Assembly: GCA_964510785.1 (NCBI GenBank)
Contig: CAZECM010000093.1
Location: forward strand, 1 to 12,017
Reading direction: 5' to 3'
Source of the DNA: JAAYZM01 sp964510785
GTDB taxonomy: Bacteria > Actinomycetota > Actinomycetes > Actinomycetales > Cellulomonadaceae
Length of the DNA stretch: 12,017 nucleotides
In this document: positions 5,835 to 12,017 of the stretch, one piece after another
How the letters are laid out: each line of letters begins with the position of its first letter
How positions within the stretch are numbered: position 1 is the first letter of the stretch
Notes under the pieces: model-generated
Databases searched by the model: none
The model's input: the letters and a program-made list of their open reading frames with translations, nothing else
Told to the model about the DNA's origin: nothing
Translations under genes and position numbers: made by a program

Positions 5835-7054
5835 GCCGCCTCCTGCGCCGGTGGCGCCGCGACGGCATCGCTCGAGTCGTCGCGGCCGGCCGCGACGACG
5901 AGGCTGCGGTAGGCCGGGATGAGAACCCCGCGAGCGACGCGCCGTCGGACGACGCGCACCGTGGCCCCCGCCTCGGCGACGGGCACGAGGGCGTCGAGCA
6001 CCGCGTCGACCTGGGCCAGGGCGAGGGGCATGCCGAGGCAGAAGTGCGGTCCGGCCCCGAACCACAAGTGGCGGATCGCGGGGTCCACGGGCGCCTCGGG
6101 GTCGAACCGGCCGCCGGCCCGGCAGCACGAGAGGGTGGCGATGACGATGCGGTCGCCCGCTCGTACCCGCACCCCGGCCACGGTGGCCTCGGCACGCACC
6201 GAGCGCAGCATCGCGGGCGAGGGCACGGTGGTCCGCAGCGCCTCCTCCACGACGCGCGTGCGCAGCGCCGAGCCGGCCGGGGCGGCCAGGAGCCGGTCGA
6301 GCCAGCCCGCGTCCGCGGTGAGCGCGACGAGCCGCGGCACGAAGGACTGGATCGTCTCGGTCCCCGTGAGCACGAACGCACCGACGGCCCCGAGGGCCTC
6401 GCGCTCGCTCAGCCCGAGCTCGGCCATGCGGCCCGGCACGGTGGTGGGGTCGCCCGCCCGGTAGGCCTCGCCCGCGTGGCGCGTGAGACGACCGAGCACG
6501 GCCCGGGCGCGGCGCACCTGCCCCGGTGTCAGGCCGCGACGGTGGAGACGGACGAGCCCGACGATCTCGCGAGCCGCGGTGAAGGACTCCCGCACGGCGG
6601 CGTCGGTGGGCGGCAGCCCCGTCATGCGGCAGATCACGGTGCCCGCGAGCTGCTCGACCTCCCGGACGAGGTCGACGTGCTCGCCGGCGAGCAGACGTCG
6701 GGCGAGCGTACCGAGCGCCGCGTCGGCCTCGACCCGCGCGAGCTCGCGCACGGCCCGCGGCGTGAAGAGGCCAGAGAGCGCCCTGCGGAGGGCGGCGTGC
6801 TCGGCACCCTCCATGTTGAGCAGCACCGCGGGGCCGAGCACGGGGGTCCACAGGTCCGAGGGCGAGCCTGGGCCGACCTTCGAGAAGCGCTCGGTGTCGA
6901 GCAGCACCTCGCGGGCGAGGGTCGCGTCCGAGACGACCACGCCGATGCCGGGCACGCGCACCACCGGTCCGCGCCGCGCGACCGCCCGCATCGCGGGGTA
7001 CACGACCGGGTGGGCCGCGCGCTGCACCCGTTCCTCGCGGCGCATCGCCCTCAT
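5831..7054 (-). CDS. Cytochrome P450, operon-internal (407 aa)
   Basis: Soluble bacterial-type P450 monooxygenase. C-helix His86 and Arg90 lie in HAALRR. The I-helix has the acid-alcohol pair in LTGTET (229-234), ExxR is Glu271-Arg274, and the heme-ligand loop FGAGPHFCLG (332-341) has Cys339. The segment where most such P450s carry A-N-R-D-P reads T-L-S-C-C-R-A-G (307-314), with two adjacent cysteines. The C-terminus has LIPAYRSLVV (378-387), shared in pattern with the divergent P450 at 8964-10229. ATG 7054 overlaps the glycosyltransferase stop by 4 bp, and its own stop overlaps the OleC-like ATG by 4 bp, so it is firmly part of the operon. A role in hydroxylating or otherwise oxidising the long-chain product or an acyl precursor is inference. 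Redox partners are not in the window. It is not a CYP152-type OleT decarboxylase by its motifs. ATG 7045 is a possible alternative start. Confidence 0.93.
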   Translation of the reverse strand: MRAMRREERVQRAAHPVVYPAMRAVARRGPVVRVPGIGVVVSDATLAREVLLDTERFSKVGPGSPSDLWTPVLGPAVLLNMEGAEHAALRRALSGLFTPRAVRELARVEADAALGTLARRLLAGEHVDLVREVEQLAGTVICRMTGLPPTDAAVRESFTAAREIVGLVRLHRRGLTPGQVRRARAVLGRLTRHAGEAYRAGDPTTVPGRMAELGLSEREALGAVGAFVLTGTETIQSFVPRLVALTADAGWLDRLLAAPAGSALRTRVVEEALRTTVPSPAMLRSVRAEATVAGVRVRAGDRIVIATLSCCRAGGRFDPEAPVDPAIRHLWFGAGPHFCLGMPLALAQVDAVLDALVPVAEAGATVRVVRRRVARGVLIPAYRSLVVAAGRDDSSDAVAAPPAQEAA

Positions 7055-7803
7055 CTGATGTCCACCACCTCGGGGCGGTAGCGGTGGTCGGCGTACCAGC
7101 CGAGGGTCCGCACGAGCCCCCACGCGTGCGCGCGCCGGGTCGAGGCCGCGACGACCACCTCGGGGTGCGCACCGTAAGCCGTCGTGAGGCGCCGCACCGC
7201 GTTGACGAGGGCGCGGTCCTCGTGGACGTCCTCGATCGCGGTGCGCGGGAAGCCACCGGCCCGCTCGTAGAGCTCCGCCGTGATGGCCATGTTGCAGCCC
7301 GGCGTCATGACGTACGGGCCGAGATACCCGGCGTCCCGGTTGCCGGGGCGGAAGCGCCCGAACGTGCTCGCGATCCACACCGCTGCGCGCAGCACGCCGT
7401 CGCGCACGTGCGAGACGGGCACGTCGTCGCGTCGGGGCACGAGCCTGCCCGCGACGAGCTCGTCCCCCGTCGCGAAGGCCTCGCGCACGCGGCGCGTCCA
7501 CTCCGGCGGCGGGAGACAGTCGGCGTCGGTGCGCGCGAGGTGGGTCGCTCCGGCGGCGATCGCGGCGCGCATCCCCGTGTCGGCGGCGGCCCCCGTGCCC
7601 TTGAGCGGTTCGTGCACGAGCCGCCAGCGTCCCGCGCCCCATCGCTCGGCGGCCGCGCGGACGAGCGCGGCCGTGCCGTCCCTCGAGTCGTTGTCGACCA
7701 CCACGAGGTCGAAGTCCCGGTCCTCCTGGTCCCGCAGCGCCTCGAGCGTCGCGGTGATCCCCGCCTCCTCGTCGAAAGCAGGGACGACGACGGCGAGCCT
7801 CAC
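7051..7803 (-). CDS. Family 2 (GT-A) glycosyltransferase, soluble (250 aa)
   Basis: Predicted inverting, nucleotide-sugar-dependent transferase. The N-terminal LAVVVPAFDEEAGI (3-16) and VVVDNDSRDGT (34-44) form the nucleotide-binding half. RTDADCLPPPEW (91-102) holds the metal-binding DxD (Asp93-Asp95), GPYVMTPGCNMAI (162-174) lines the acceptor side, and Glu191-Asp192 (IEDVHED) is the usual catalytic-base position. STRRAHAWG (221-229) resembles the C-terminal RxxRW-type motif. There are no membrane segments, so it is not a polyprenyl-phosphate transferase of the anchored type. The start is GTG at 7803, overlapping the OleA-like stop by 4 bp (GTGA), and the stop overlaps the P450 ATG. Its coupling inside an OleACD set suggests that it glycosylates a hydroxylated product or intermediate. 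Neither the sugar nor the acceptor can be read from the sequence. Confidence 0.9.
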   Translation of the reverse strand: MRLAVVVPAFDEEAGITATLEALRDQEDRDFDLVVVDNDSRDGTAALVRAAAERWGAGRWRLVHEPLKGTGAAADTGMRAAIAAGATHLARTDADCLPPPEWTRRVREAFATGDELVAGRLVPRRDDVPVSHVRDGVLRAAVWIASTFGRFRPGNRDAGYLGPYVMTPGCNMAITAELYERAGGFPRTAIEDVHEDRALVNAVRRLTTAYGAHPEVVVAASTRRAHAWGLVRTLGWYADHRYRPEVVDIR

Positions 7804-8867
7804 AGCCGCAGCACCGTCGCGCCGATCGAGATGCCCCCGGCAAGGCCGATGAGCACCACCACGTCGCCGGGCTCGACGCGCCCGGTCTCGAGCGCCGTCG
7901 CGAGCTGGAGCGGGAGCGTCACCGAGGCGACGTTGCCGTGCTCGGCGACCGTGACGATCGTGCGGTCCGCCGGGAGCCCGAGCGCCCGGTGCACGTCGTC
8001 GAGATACGCCACGGCGACCTGGTGGACGGCGACGAGCGCGACGTCGTCCCAGCCGAGACCCGCCCGGTCGAGCGCCTCGAGCACGACCTCGGGCCCGAGG
8101 GCGAGGAACGCCTCGCGCAGCCGCGACCCGTCGATCTCGAAGTACGTGCGCTCCAGGTCCCGGGGGAAGGCCGTGCCCCCGCCGGGGAGCATCCCGACGT
8201 CCCACTTGCTCGAGTCCGCACCGAACGCGCTCGCGAGGATCCCGCGGGGTGCGGGACCGTGGTCGTCGCGAGCGTCCCGTTCGGCCGCCGTCGTCGGACG
8301 CACGAGGAGCGCGGCGCCGGCGTCGGACATCGTGTAGCCCGCCGCCGAGGTCAGGTACGTCTCGCGGTCGGGGACGTCCCAGCGCACGGCCCGCGAGGGC
8401 GCCTCGCCGCTCACGACGAGCACCGCGCGGTAGCTCCCGGCGGCGATGAGCGCGTTCGCGACCTCGAGGGCGTTGAGCACGGAGTTGCACGCGTTCTTGA
8501 CGTCCATGACCGGCGCCCGGACGCCGAGCTTCGCGGCCACGATGTGACTCGTGGCGGGCTCGACCATGTCCTGGCTCGCGGAGGCGAACAGCAGCAGGTC
8601 GACGTCGTCGGCCCCGATCCCCAGCTCCGCGAGCAGCTTGGCCGCCGCCGCGACGGCGAGGTCGGAGGCGTTCTGGTCGTCGGACAGCCGGTGCACGCGC
8701 CGCACCCCCGTGAGCCGGGACACCATGGGGATGCGGGGCGCGGCGTCGGGGCTGCGCCGGTGCAGCTCGCGCTCGGCCGCGGCGACGTCCACGACGTGCT
8801 CGGGCAGGTGGACGGCGACACCCGCGATCGTCGCGGCAGGCACGCGTGCTCCCGGCTCGAAGTCCAT
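7800..8867 (-). CDS. OleA-like thiolase / 3-oxoacyl-ACP synthase III homologue (355 aa)
   Basis: Thiolase-fold condensing enzyme. OleA catalyses non-decarboxylative head-to-head Claisen condensation of two acyl-CoAs to a 2-alkyl-3-keto acid. The Cys-His-Asn triad is visible as Cys127 (VKNACNSVLNAL), His282 (VAVHQVAVAYLDD) and Asn312 (AEHGNVASVTLP). SASQDMVEPATSHIVAAKLG (96-115) includes Glu103 in an E-P-A-T motif. OleA proteins carry their catalytic base glutamate in this type of motif, whereas FabH does not, which favours OleA. The glycine-rich end GLAGGISIGATVLRL is typical of the fold. It is the first gene of the operon. The ATG at 8867 lacks a clear ribosome site, and a TAGGCT -10-like hexamer ends 6 nt upstream, suggesting a leaderless start. 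Alternatives are a FabH-like or other KAS III starter enzyme. Confidence in the fold is very high, and in OleA function moderate to high. Confidence 0.83.
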   Translation of the reverse strand: MDFEPGARVPAATIAGVAVHLPEHVVDVAAAERELHRRSPDAAPRIPMVSRLTGVRRVHRLSDDQNASDLAVAAAAKLLAELGIGADDVDLLLFASASQDMVEPATSHIVAAKLGVRAPVMDVKNACNSVLNALEVANALIAAGSYRAVLVVSGEAPSRAVRWDVPDRETYLTSAAGYTMSDAGAALLVRPTTAAERDARDDHGPAPRGILASAFGADSSKWDVGMLPGGGTAFPRDLERTYFEIDGSRLREAFLALGPEVVLEALDRAGLGWDDVALVAVHQVAVAYLDDVHRALGLPADRTIVTVAEHGNVASVTLPLQLATALETGRVEPGDVVVLIGLAGGISIGATVLRL

Positions 8868-8891
8868 GTCGGGAGCCTAGGTCACGTGTCC
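8865..8891 (-). promoter_or_regulatory. Leaderless promoter of the ole-type operon with CACGTG-centred dyad
   Basis: On the minus strand TAGGCT (8879-8874) fits the -10 pattern and is followed after 6 nt by the ATG at 8867, so the transcript would begin at the start codon. No recognisable -35 is present. Directly upstream and overlapping is GGTCACGTGTCC (8880-8891, plus strand), a CACGTG-centred imperfect palindrome that could be an operator. It sits between the two divergent transcription units. Prediction by eye. Confidence 0.35.
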
Positions 8892-8951
8892 GCCCCGCCG
8901 CGGACCGTCCACAGGTACCGCCCGGTCGCCCCGCACGCGCACCGCTTCGCG

Positions 8952-8966
8952 CACACTGTGGGTGTG
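8952..8966 (+). promoter_or_regulatory. Possible -10 element and leaderless start of the divergent P450
   Basis: CACACT (8952-8957) resembles a weak -10 hexamer and lies 6 nt before GTG 8964, with no ribosome-binding site ahead of either in-frame GTG (8958 or 8964). This spacing supports a leaderless start at 8964. No -35 was seen. Weak prediction. Confidence 0.25.
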
Positions 8967-10229
8967 CTGACCACCCGCCACGAGCTCTCGCTGCTGTTCC
9001 GAGCGCGTCCCGGGATGGCCGGGCTGCTCCTCGCGGGAAGGGCGATGGCCCGCACGGGTCGCACGATCACCCGCGTGCCGCAGATCGGGTGGGTCACGGC
9101 CGACCCCGTGGTGGGCCGGCAGATCCTCGGGGACCACCGCTCGTTCACGATCCTCGGCGAGGGCGGCGTCGGTCACCTGTGGGCGCAGATCCTCGGCGAC
9201 TGGGTGCTCGACCTCTTCGACGGGCCGGGCCACCACGACCTGCGGTCCCGCTCGCGCGAGCTGTTCACCGAGGCGAGCTCGGCCGCGCTCGTGGACGACG
9301 CGTGGCGGCCCTCGCTCGATGCTGCGCGAGCGACGTTGCGTGACGGCGGCGAGGTCGACGTCGCGCGACTCGCCCGGGTCCTCGTGGGGCGCATGATGAT
9401 CTCGCTGCTCGGCATCACCGCGCCAGAAGACCACCCCGAGCCCGGCACGTGGCCGCGCGACGAGGACGCGCTGCGGGCCTTCGGCACCGGTGAGCGCCTC
9501 GCCGCGATCGCCCTCGGCAGCGCGGGGAGCACGTACCTGAGCCCCGAGCAGGTCGCGGCGGGACGCGAGATCGTCGCCGAGCTCACGCGCGGTGTGCCCG
9601 AGGGCTGGCGCTCCGCGGGGCCCGAGCGGCTCCTGGGCCGGTGCCGCGAGCTGGGCCTGGGGCTCGAGGAGACGACGGGCCTCGCGAGCCTCCTCATGAT
9701 CGCGGGGACGGAGACCTCCGCGAGCGCGATCGCCCGGACGGCGGCGCTCCTGATCGACACCGGAGAGCAGCACCGCATGCTCGCAGCGCTCGCCGCGGGC
9801 GAGGTCGTCACCGACACCGTGCGCGCGGGGGTCACGACGAGCATCGACATCGTCGAGTCGGCCGTGCGCGAGGGGCTGCGCATGACGAGCCCGGCGTCCG
9901 TGATCGGGCGCGGGGTGGCCGCCGACGTCGAGGTCGCGGGACGCCGCCTCTCCGAGGGCGAGCGCGTCATGATCCTCACGTGGTCCGCGAACTCGCACGT
10001 GGGCCCGTTCCGCGTGGACCGGCCCTACGTGCGCGAGACCCGCCAGCTCTGGTTCGGGGCGGGCCGCCACCTGTGCCTCGGTGCGGCCCTCGCACGCGCG
10101 GAGATCGCGGCCGTGCTGCACACCTTGTGGGACGACGGCGTCCCGCTGCGCATCACGAGCCGACGCGCCCAGCGCCGCGCCCTGATCCCGAACTACTCCC
10201 GCCTCGTCCTCACCCGGGCCGATCGGTAG
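8964..10229 (+). CDS. Cytochrome P450, divergent (about 421 aa)
   Basis: The only plus-strand gene, transcribed away from the ole-type operon. Motifs are C-helix HHDLRSRSREL (90-100), I-helix IAGTETSAS (246-254) with Glu250-Thr251, ExxR Glu303-Arg306 (REGLR), and heme loop FGAGRHLCLG (364-373) with Cys371. The meander region is short: TWSANSHVGPF runs almost directly into RPYVRETRQLWFGAG. The ending RRAQRRALIPNYSRLVLTR matches the pattern RR..R..LIP.Y..LV of the operon P450, indicating one subfamily. The start is GTG 8964; GTG 8958 would add two residues. The next upstream methionine in frame lies inside oleA and is not credible. Its 3' end overlaps the opposing phosphatase-family gene by 20 bp. 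A role in tailoring the same product is inferred from position and kinship; the substrate is unknown. Confidence 0.92.
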   Translation: MLTTRHELSLLFRARPGMAGLLLAGRAMARTGRTITRVPQIGWVTADPVVGRQILGDHRSFTILGEGGVGHLWAQILGDWVLDLFDGPGHHDLRSRSRELFTEASSAALVDDAWRPSLDAARATLRDGGEVDVARLARVLVGRMMISLLGITAPEDHPEPGTWPRDEDALRAFGTGERLAAIALGSAGSTYLSPEQVAAGREIVAELTRGVPEGWRSAGPERLLGRCRELGLGLEETTGLASLLMIAGTETSASAIARTAALLIDTGEQHRMLAALAAGEVVTDTVRAGVTTSIDIVESAVREGLRMTSPASVIGRGVAADVEVAGRRLSEGERVMILTWSANSHVGPFRVDRPYVRETRQLWFGAGRHLCLGAALARAEIAAVLHTLWDDGVPLRITSRRAQRRALIPNYSRLVLTRADR

Positions 10230-10902
10230 CGAGCTCGAGCTCCGCCACGACCGGCAGGTGGTCGCTCCCCCGGCGCTCCGCGTCGCCCGTGGGCACCCGG
10301 ACAACCCGCACGATGACGTCGGGGCTCACGAGCACGGCGTCGATGCGGTGCTGCGGGCGGTGCGCGGGGAAGGTGAGGTCGCCCGAGGGATCGGCGTCGG
10401 CCACCGTGGGCGCGAAGCGCGCCCACACGGGACCGGTGGGCGGTTCGTTGAGGTCGCCGAGCAGCACCGTGGGTCCGGGGCGGCCGGCGAGGCGGGCCAG
10501 GATCTCGTCCGTGTGCCGCAGTCGCTCGGCGGGGTCGAGCGCGAGGTGGACGACGACGACGCGCATACCGCCGAGCCGCGCCACCACGACCCCACGCCGC
10601 GCCCACCAGCGCCGCACGATCCGCGAACCCCACCAGCGCAGCCGCAGCACCTCGACGTCCTCGGCCGGGCCCAGTCGCGGGGCCGCGAGGAGCGCCGTGG
10701 TCCGCGCGCCCTTGCCCGCGAGGACCACCCGCAGTCCCGCCGCCCGAGCGAAACGACGCAGCCGCGCCCTGCCCCACGGTGCGCGCGGCGGTTCCTGCAC
10801 CCCGAGCACGTCGGGATCGGCGGCGCGCACGGCGGCCGCCGCGGCCCGCGGGTCCACCGTGAGGCGCAGCAGGTTGTAGGACATGACACGCACGGTGGTC
10901 AC
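10210..10902 (-). CDS. Endonuclease/exonuclease/phosphatase-family protein (230 aa)
   Basis: EEP-fold metal-dependent phosphoesterase. The fold's ordered motifs are all present: MSYNLLR (7-13, Asn10), GVQEPP (35-40, metal ligand Glu37), VVVHLALDP (116-124, His119), LLGDLNEPP (147-155, Asp150 and Asn152), RIDAVLVS (187-194), and GSDHLPVVAELEL (212-224, Asp214 and His215). At 230 residues it is a minimal domain without signal peptide or membrane segment. Candidate substrates range from nucleic acids to phospholipids or inositol phosphates and cannot be decided here. The GTG start at 10902 is 11 bp past the ilvD stop, so it is probably co-transcribed with ilvD. GTG 10893 or ATG 10884 are possible later starts. 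It has no known part in branched-chain amino acid synthesis. Its C-terminal 20 bp overlap the opposing P450. Confidence 0.85.
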   Translation of the reverse strand: MTTVRVMSYNLLRLTVDPRAAAAAVRAADPDVLGVQEPPRAPWGRARLRRFARAAGLRVVLAGKGARTTALLAAPRLGPAEDVEVLRLRWWGSRIVRRWWARRGVVVARLGGMRVVVVHLALDPAERLRHTDEILARLAGRPGPTVLLGDLNEPPTGPVWARFAPTVADADPSGDLTFPAHRPQHRIDAVLVSPDVIVRVVRVPTGDAERRGSDHLPVVAELELATDRPG

Positions 10903-10913
10903 CACCCGTGGAC

Positions 10914-12017
10914 CTAGACGAGCACCGCTCCCTTGCTCGCGGACTGGACGAGCTTGGCGTACTTCGCGAGCACGCCGCGCGTGTACTTGTGCGGCAGCGG
11001 GGTCCAGCCCTCGTGCCGCGCGGCGAGCTCCGCGGGGTCGACGAGCAGGTCGAGGGTCGCGTTCGCGACGTCGAGCCGGATGCGGTCGCCGTCGCGCACG
11101 AAGGCGATGGGCCCGGCGTCGACGGCCTCGGGCGCGACGTGCCCCACGCACAGTCCCGTGGTGCCGCCCGAGAACCGGCCGTCCGTGAGGAGCAGCACGT
11201 CCTTGCCGAGCCCTGCGCCCTTGATCGCGCCCGTGATCGCCAGCATCTCGCGCATGCCGGGACCGCCCTTGGGGCCTTCGTAGCGGATGACGACGACGTC
11301 GCCCGCGGTGATCGTGCCGTCCTCGAGGGCGTCCATCGCGGCGCGCTCCCTGTCGAAGACGCGCGCCGTGCCCTCGAAGACGTCCGTGTCGAAACCGGCC
11401 GACTTCACGACGGCGCCGTCGGGCGCGAGCGAGCCGCGCAGGATCGTGATGCCACCGGACTTGTGGATCGGGTTGTCGAGGAAGCGCAGGATCTTGCCGT
11501 CGGGGTCCGGCGGGTTGATGTCGGCGAGGTTCTCCGCCATCGTCTTGCCCGTCACGGTGAGGCAGTCCCCGTGCATGAGCCCGGCGTCGAGCAGCGCCTT
11601 CATGATCACGGGCACGCCGCCGATGCGGTCGACGTCGTTCATGACGTAGCGGCCGAAGGGCTTGAGGTCACCCAGGTGCGGCACGCGCGCCGCGACCCGG
11701 GAGAAGTCCTCGAGCGTGAGCTCGACCTCCGCCTCGTGGGCGATCGCGAGCAGGTGCAGCACGGCGTTCGTCGAGCCGCCGAAGGCCATGACGACGGCGA
11801 TCGCGTTCTCGAAGGCCTCCTTCGTCATGATCTGGCGCGCCGTGATACCGCGGCGCAACAGCTCGACGACGGCCTCGCCGGAACGCTGGGCGAAGTTGTC
11901 CCGCCGCCGGTCCGCGCTGGGCGGGGCCGCCGATCCCGGGAGAGACATGCCGAGCGCCTCCGCGACCGAGGCCATCGTGTTCGCCGTGTACATGCCGCCG
12001 CACGCGCCCTCACCGGG
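10914..12017 (-). CDS. ilvD: Dihydroxy-acid dehydratase, N-terminus cut off by window edge
   Basis: Iron-sulfur enzyme that dehydrates 2,3-dihydroxy-3-methyl acids to 2-keto acids, the third common step of valine and isoleucine (and leucine precursor) synthesis. About 367 C-terminal residues are visible; the frame is open to the edge, so roughly the first third is missing. It begins in PGEGACGGMYTANTM, containing one of the cluster-ligand cysteines and matching the actinobacterial/plant type thought to carry a [2Fe-2S] cluster. AFGGSTNAVLHL, DIGGVP-like DRIGGVPVIMKAL, KSGGITILRGSLAPDGAVVK, RYEGPKGGPGMREML and TDGRFSGGTTGLCVGHVAPEA (with the proposed catalytic Ser) follow in normal order. The stop TAG is at 10916-10914. 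It is separated from ilvB by about 10 kb on the same strand, although these genes are often adjacent in actinobacteria. Identification is secure. Confidence 0.96.
   Translation of the reverse strand, partial: PGEGACGGMYTANTMASVAEALGMSLPGSAAPPSADRRRDNFAQRSGEAVVELLRRGITARQIMTKEAFENAIAVVMAFGGSTNAVLHLLAIAHEAEVELTLEDFSRVAARVPHLGDLKPFGRYVMNDVDRIGGVPVIMKALLDAGLMHGDCLTVTGKTMAENLADINPPDPDGKILRFLDNPIHKSGGITILRGSLAPDGAVVKSAGFDTDVFEGTARVFDRERAAMDALEDGTITAGDVVVIRYEGPKGGPGMREMLAITGAIKGAGLGKDVLLLTDGRFSGGTTGLCVGHVAPEAVDAGPIAFVRDGDRIRLDVANATLDLLVDPAELAARHEGWTPLPHKYTRGVLAKYAKLVQSASKGAVLV

Noticed and set aside
5831..7054. OleT (CYP152) fatty acid decarboxylase
   Set aside because: It has the normal acid-alcohol pair (TGTET) and the standard heme loop of a monooxygenase, unlike CYP152 peroxygenases, which lack that pair.
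7800..8867. FabH (3-oxoacyl-ACP synthase III for fatty acid initiation)
   Set aside because: The fold is the same, but the E-P-A-T glutamate and the OleC/OleD-like neighbours favour OleA. There are no acyl carrier protein, FabD or FabF genes nearby.
8877..10304. Long minus-strand open frame opposite the divergent P450
   Set aside because: It lacks recognisable motifs, while the plus strand encodes a P450 with the heme loop, ExxR and I-helix in order.
10210..10902. EEP protein as part of the ole-type pathway
   Set aside because: It is oriented and spaced as a follower of ilvD and is separated from the operon by the opposing P450. Nothing ties it to lipid chemistry.
1..12017. Mobile element, CRISPR array, tRNA or rRNA
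   Set aside because: No transposase or integrase motifs, terminal inverted repeats, spaced repeat arrays or tRNA-like cloverleaf sequences were seen on either strand.

Overview
This is a very GC-rich window whose third codon positions are almost all G or C. It has frequent GTG starts, several apparently leaderless genes, and genes packed with 1-4 bp overlaps. That points to a high-GC actinomycete. A Micrococcales/Cellulomonadaceae-like host is my guess from gene style only; nothing in the window fixes the genus. All genes are on the minus strand except one cytochrome P450. No tRNA, rRNA, transposase, integrase or CRISPR array was seen.

Layout from the right edge leftwards, which is the direction of minus-strand transcription: (1) ilvD, dihydroxy-acid dehydratase, whose N-terminus lies outside the window, followed 11 bp later by a small endonuclease/exonuclease/phosphatase-family gene. 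(2) A plus-strand cytochrome P450 (8964-10229) that runs tail-to-tail into that gene and diverges from the next operon. (3) A five-gene, translationally coupled operon (8867 down to 3139): OleA-like thiolase/KAS III, family 2 glycosyltransferase, a second P450, OleC-like adenylate-forming enzyme, and OleD-like NADH/NADPH-dependent dehydrogenase. (4) A two-gene ABC-2 type exporter (3049 down to 1026). (5) A 288-bp leader region with a promoter, a short Val-rich leader peptide and a well-formed attenuator, leading into ilvB (acetolactate synthase large subunit), which runs off the left edge.

The central point of interest is the ole-type operon. OleA, OleC and OleD are known to condense two acyl chains head-to-head, reduce the beta-keto acid, and close a beta-lactone. 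OleB, the alpha/beta-hydrolase-fold enzyme that decarboxylates the lactone to a long-chain olefin, is absent from this window. In the places where one might look for it there are two P450s of one unusual subfamily and a soluble GT2 glycosyltransferase. I infer an oxidised and possibly glycosylated long-chain beta-lactone or related lipid, perhaps exported by the adjacent ABC transporter. This product is not shown by the sequence.

The cluster sits between ilvD and ilvB, genes of one pathway that are often neighbours in actinobacteria. Branched-chain amino acid metabolism also supplies the branched primers for iso/anteiso fatty acids, so the placement may be functional or may be an insertion. 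The ilvB leader is worth attention in its own right. A -35/-10 pair is spaced so that transcription would begin at the GTG of a 14-residue leader peptide carrying an I-V-V-V-V-L run. It is followed by mutually exclusive antiterminator and terminator hairpins.
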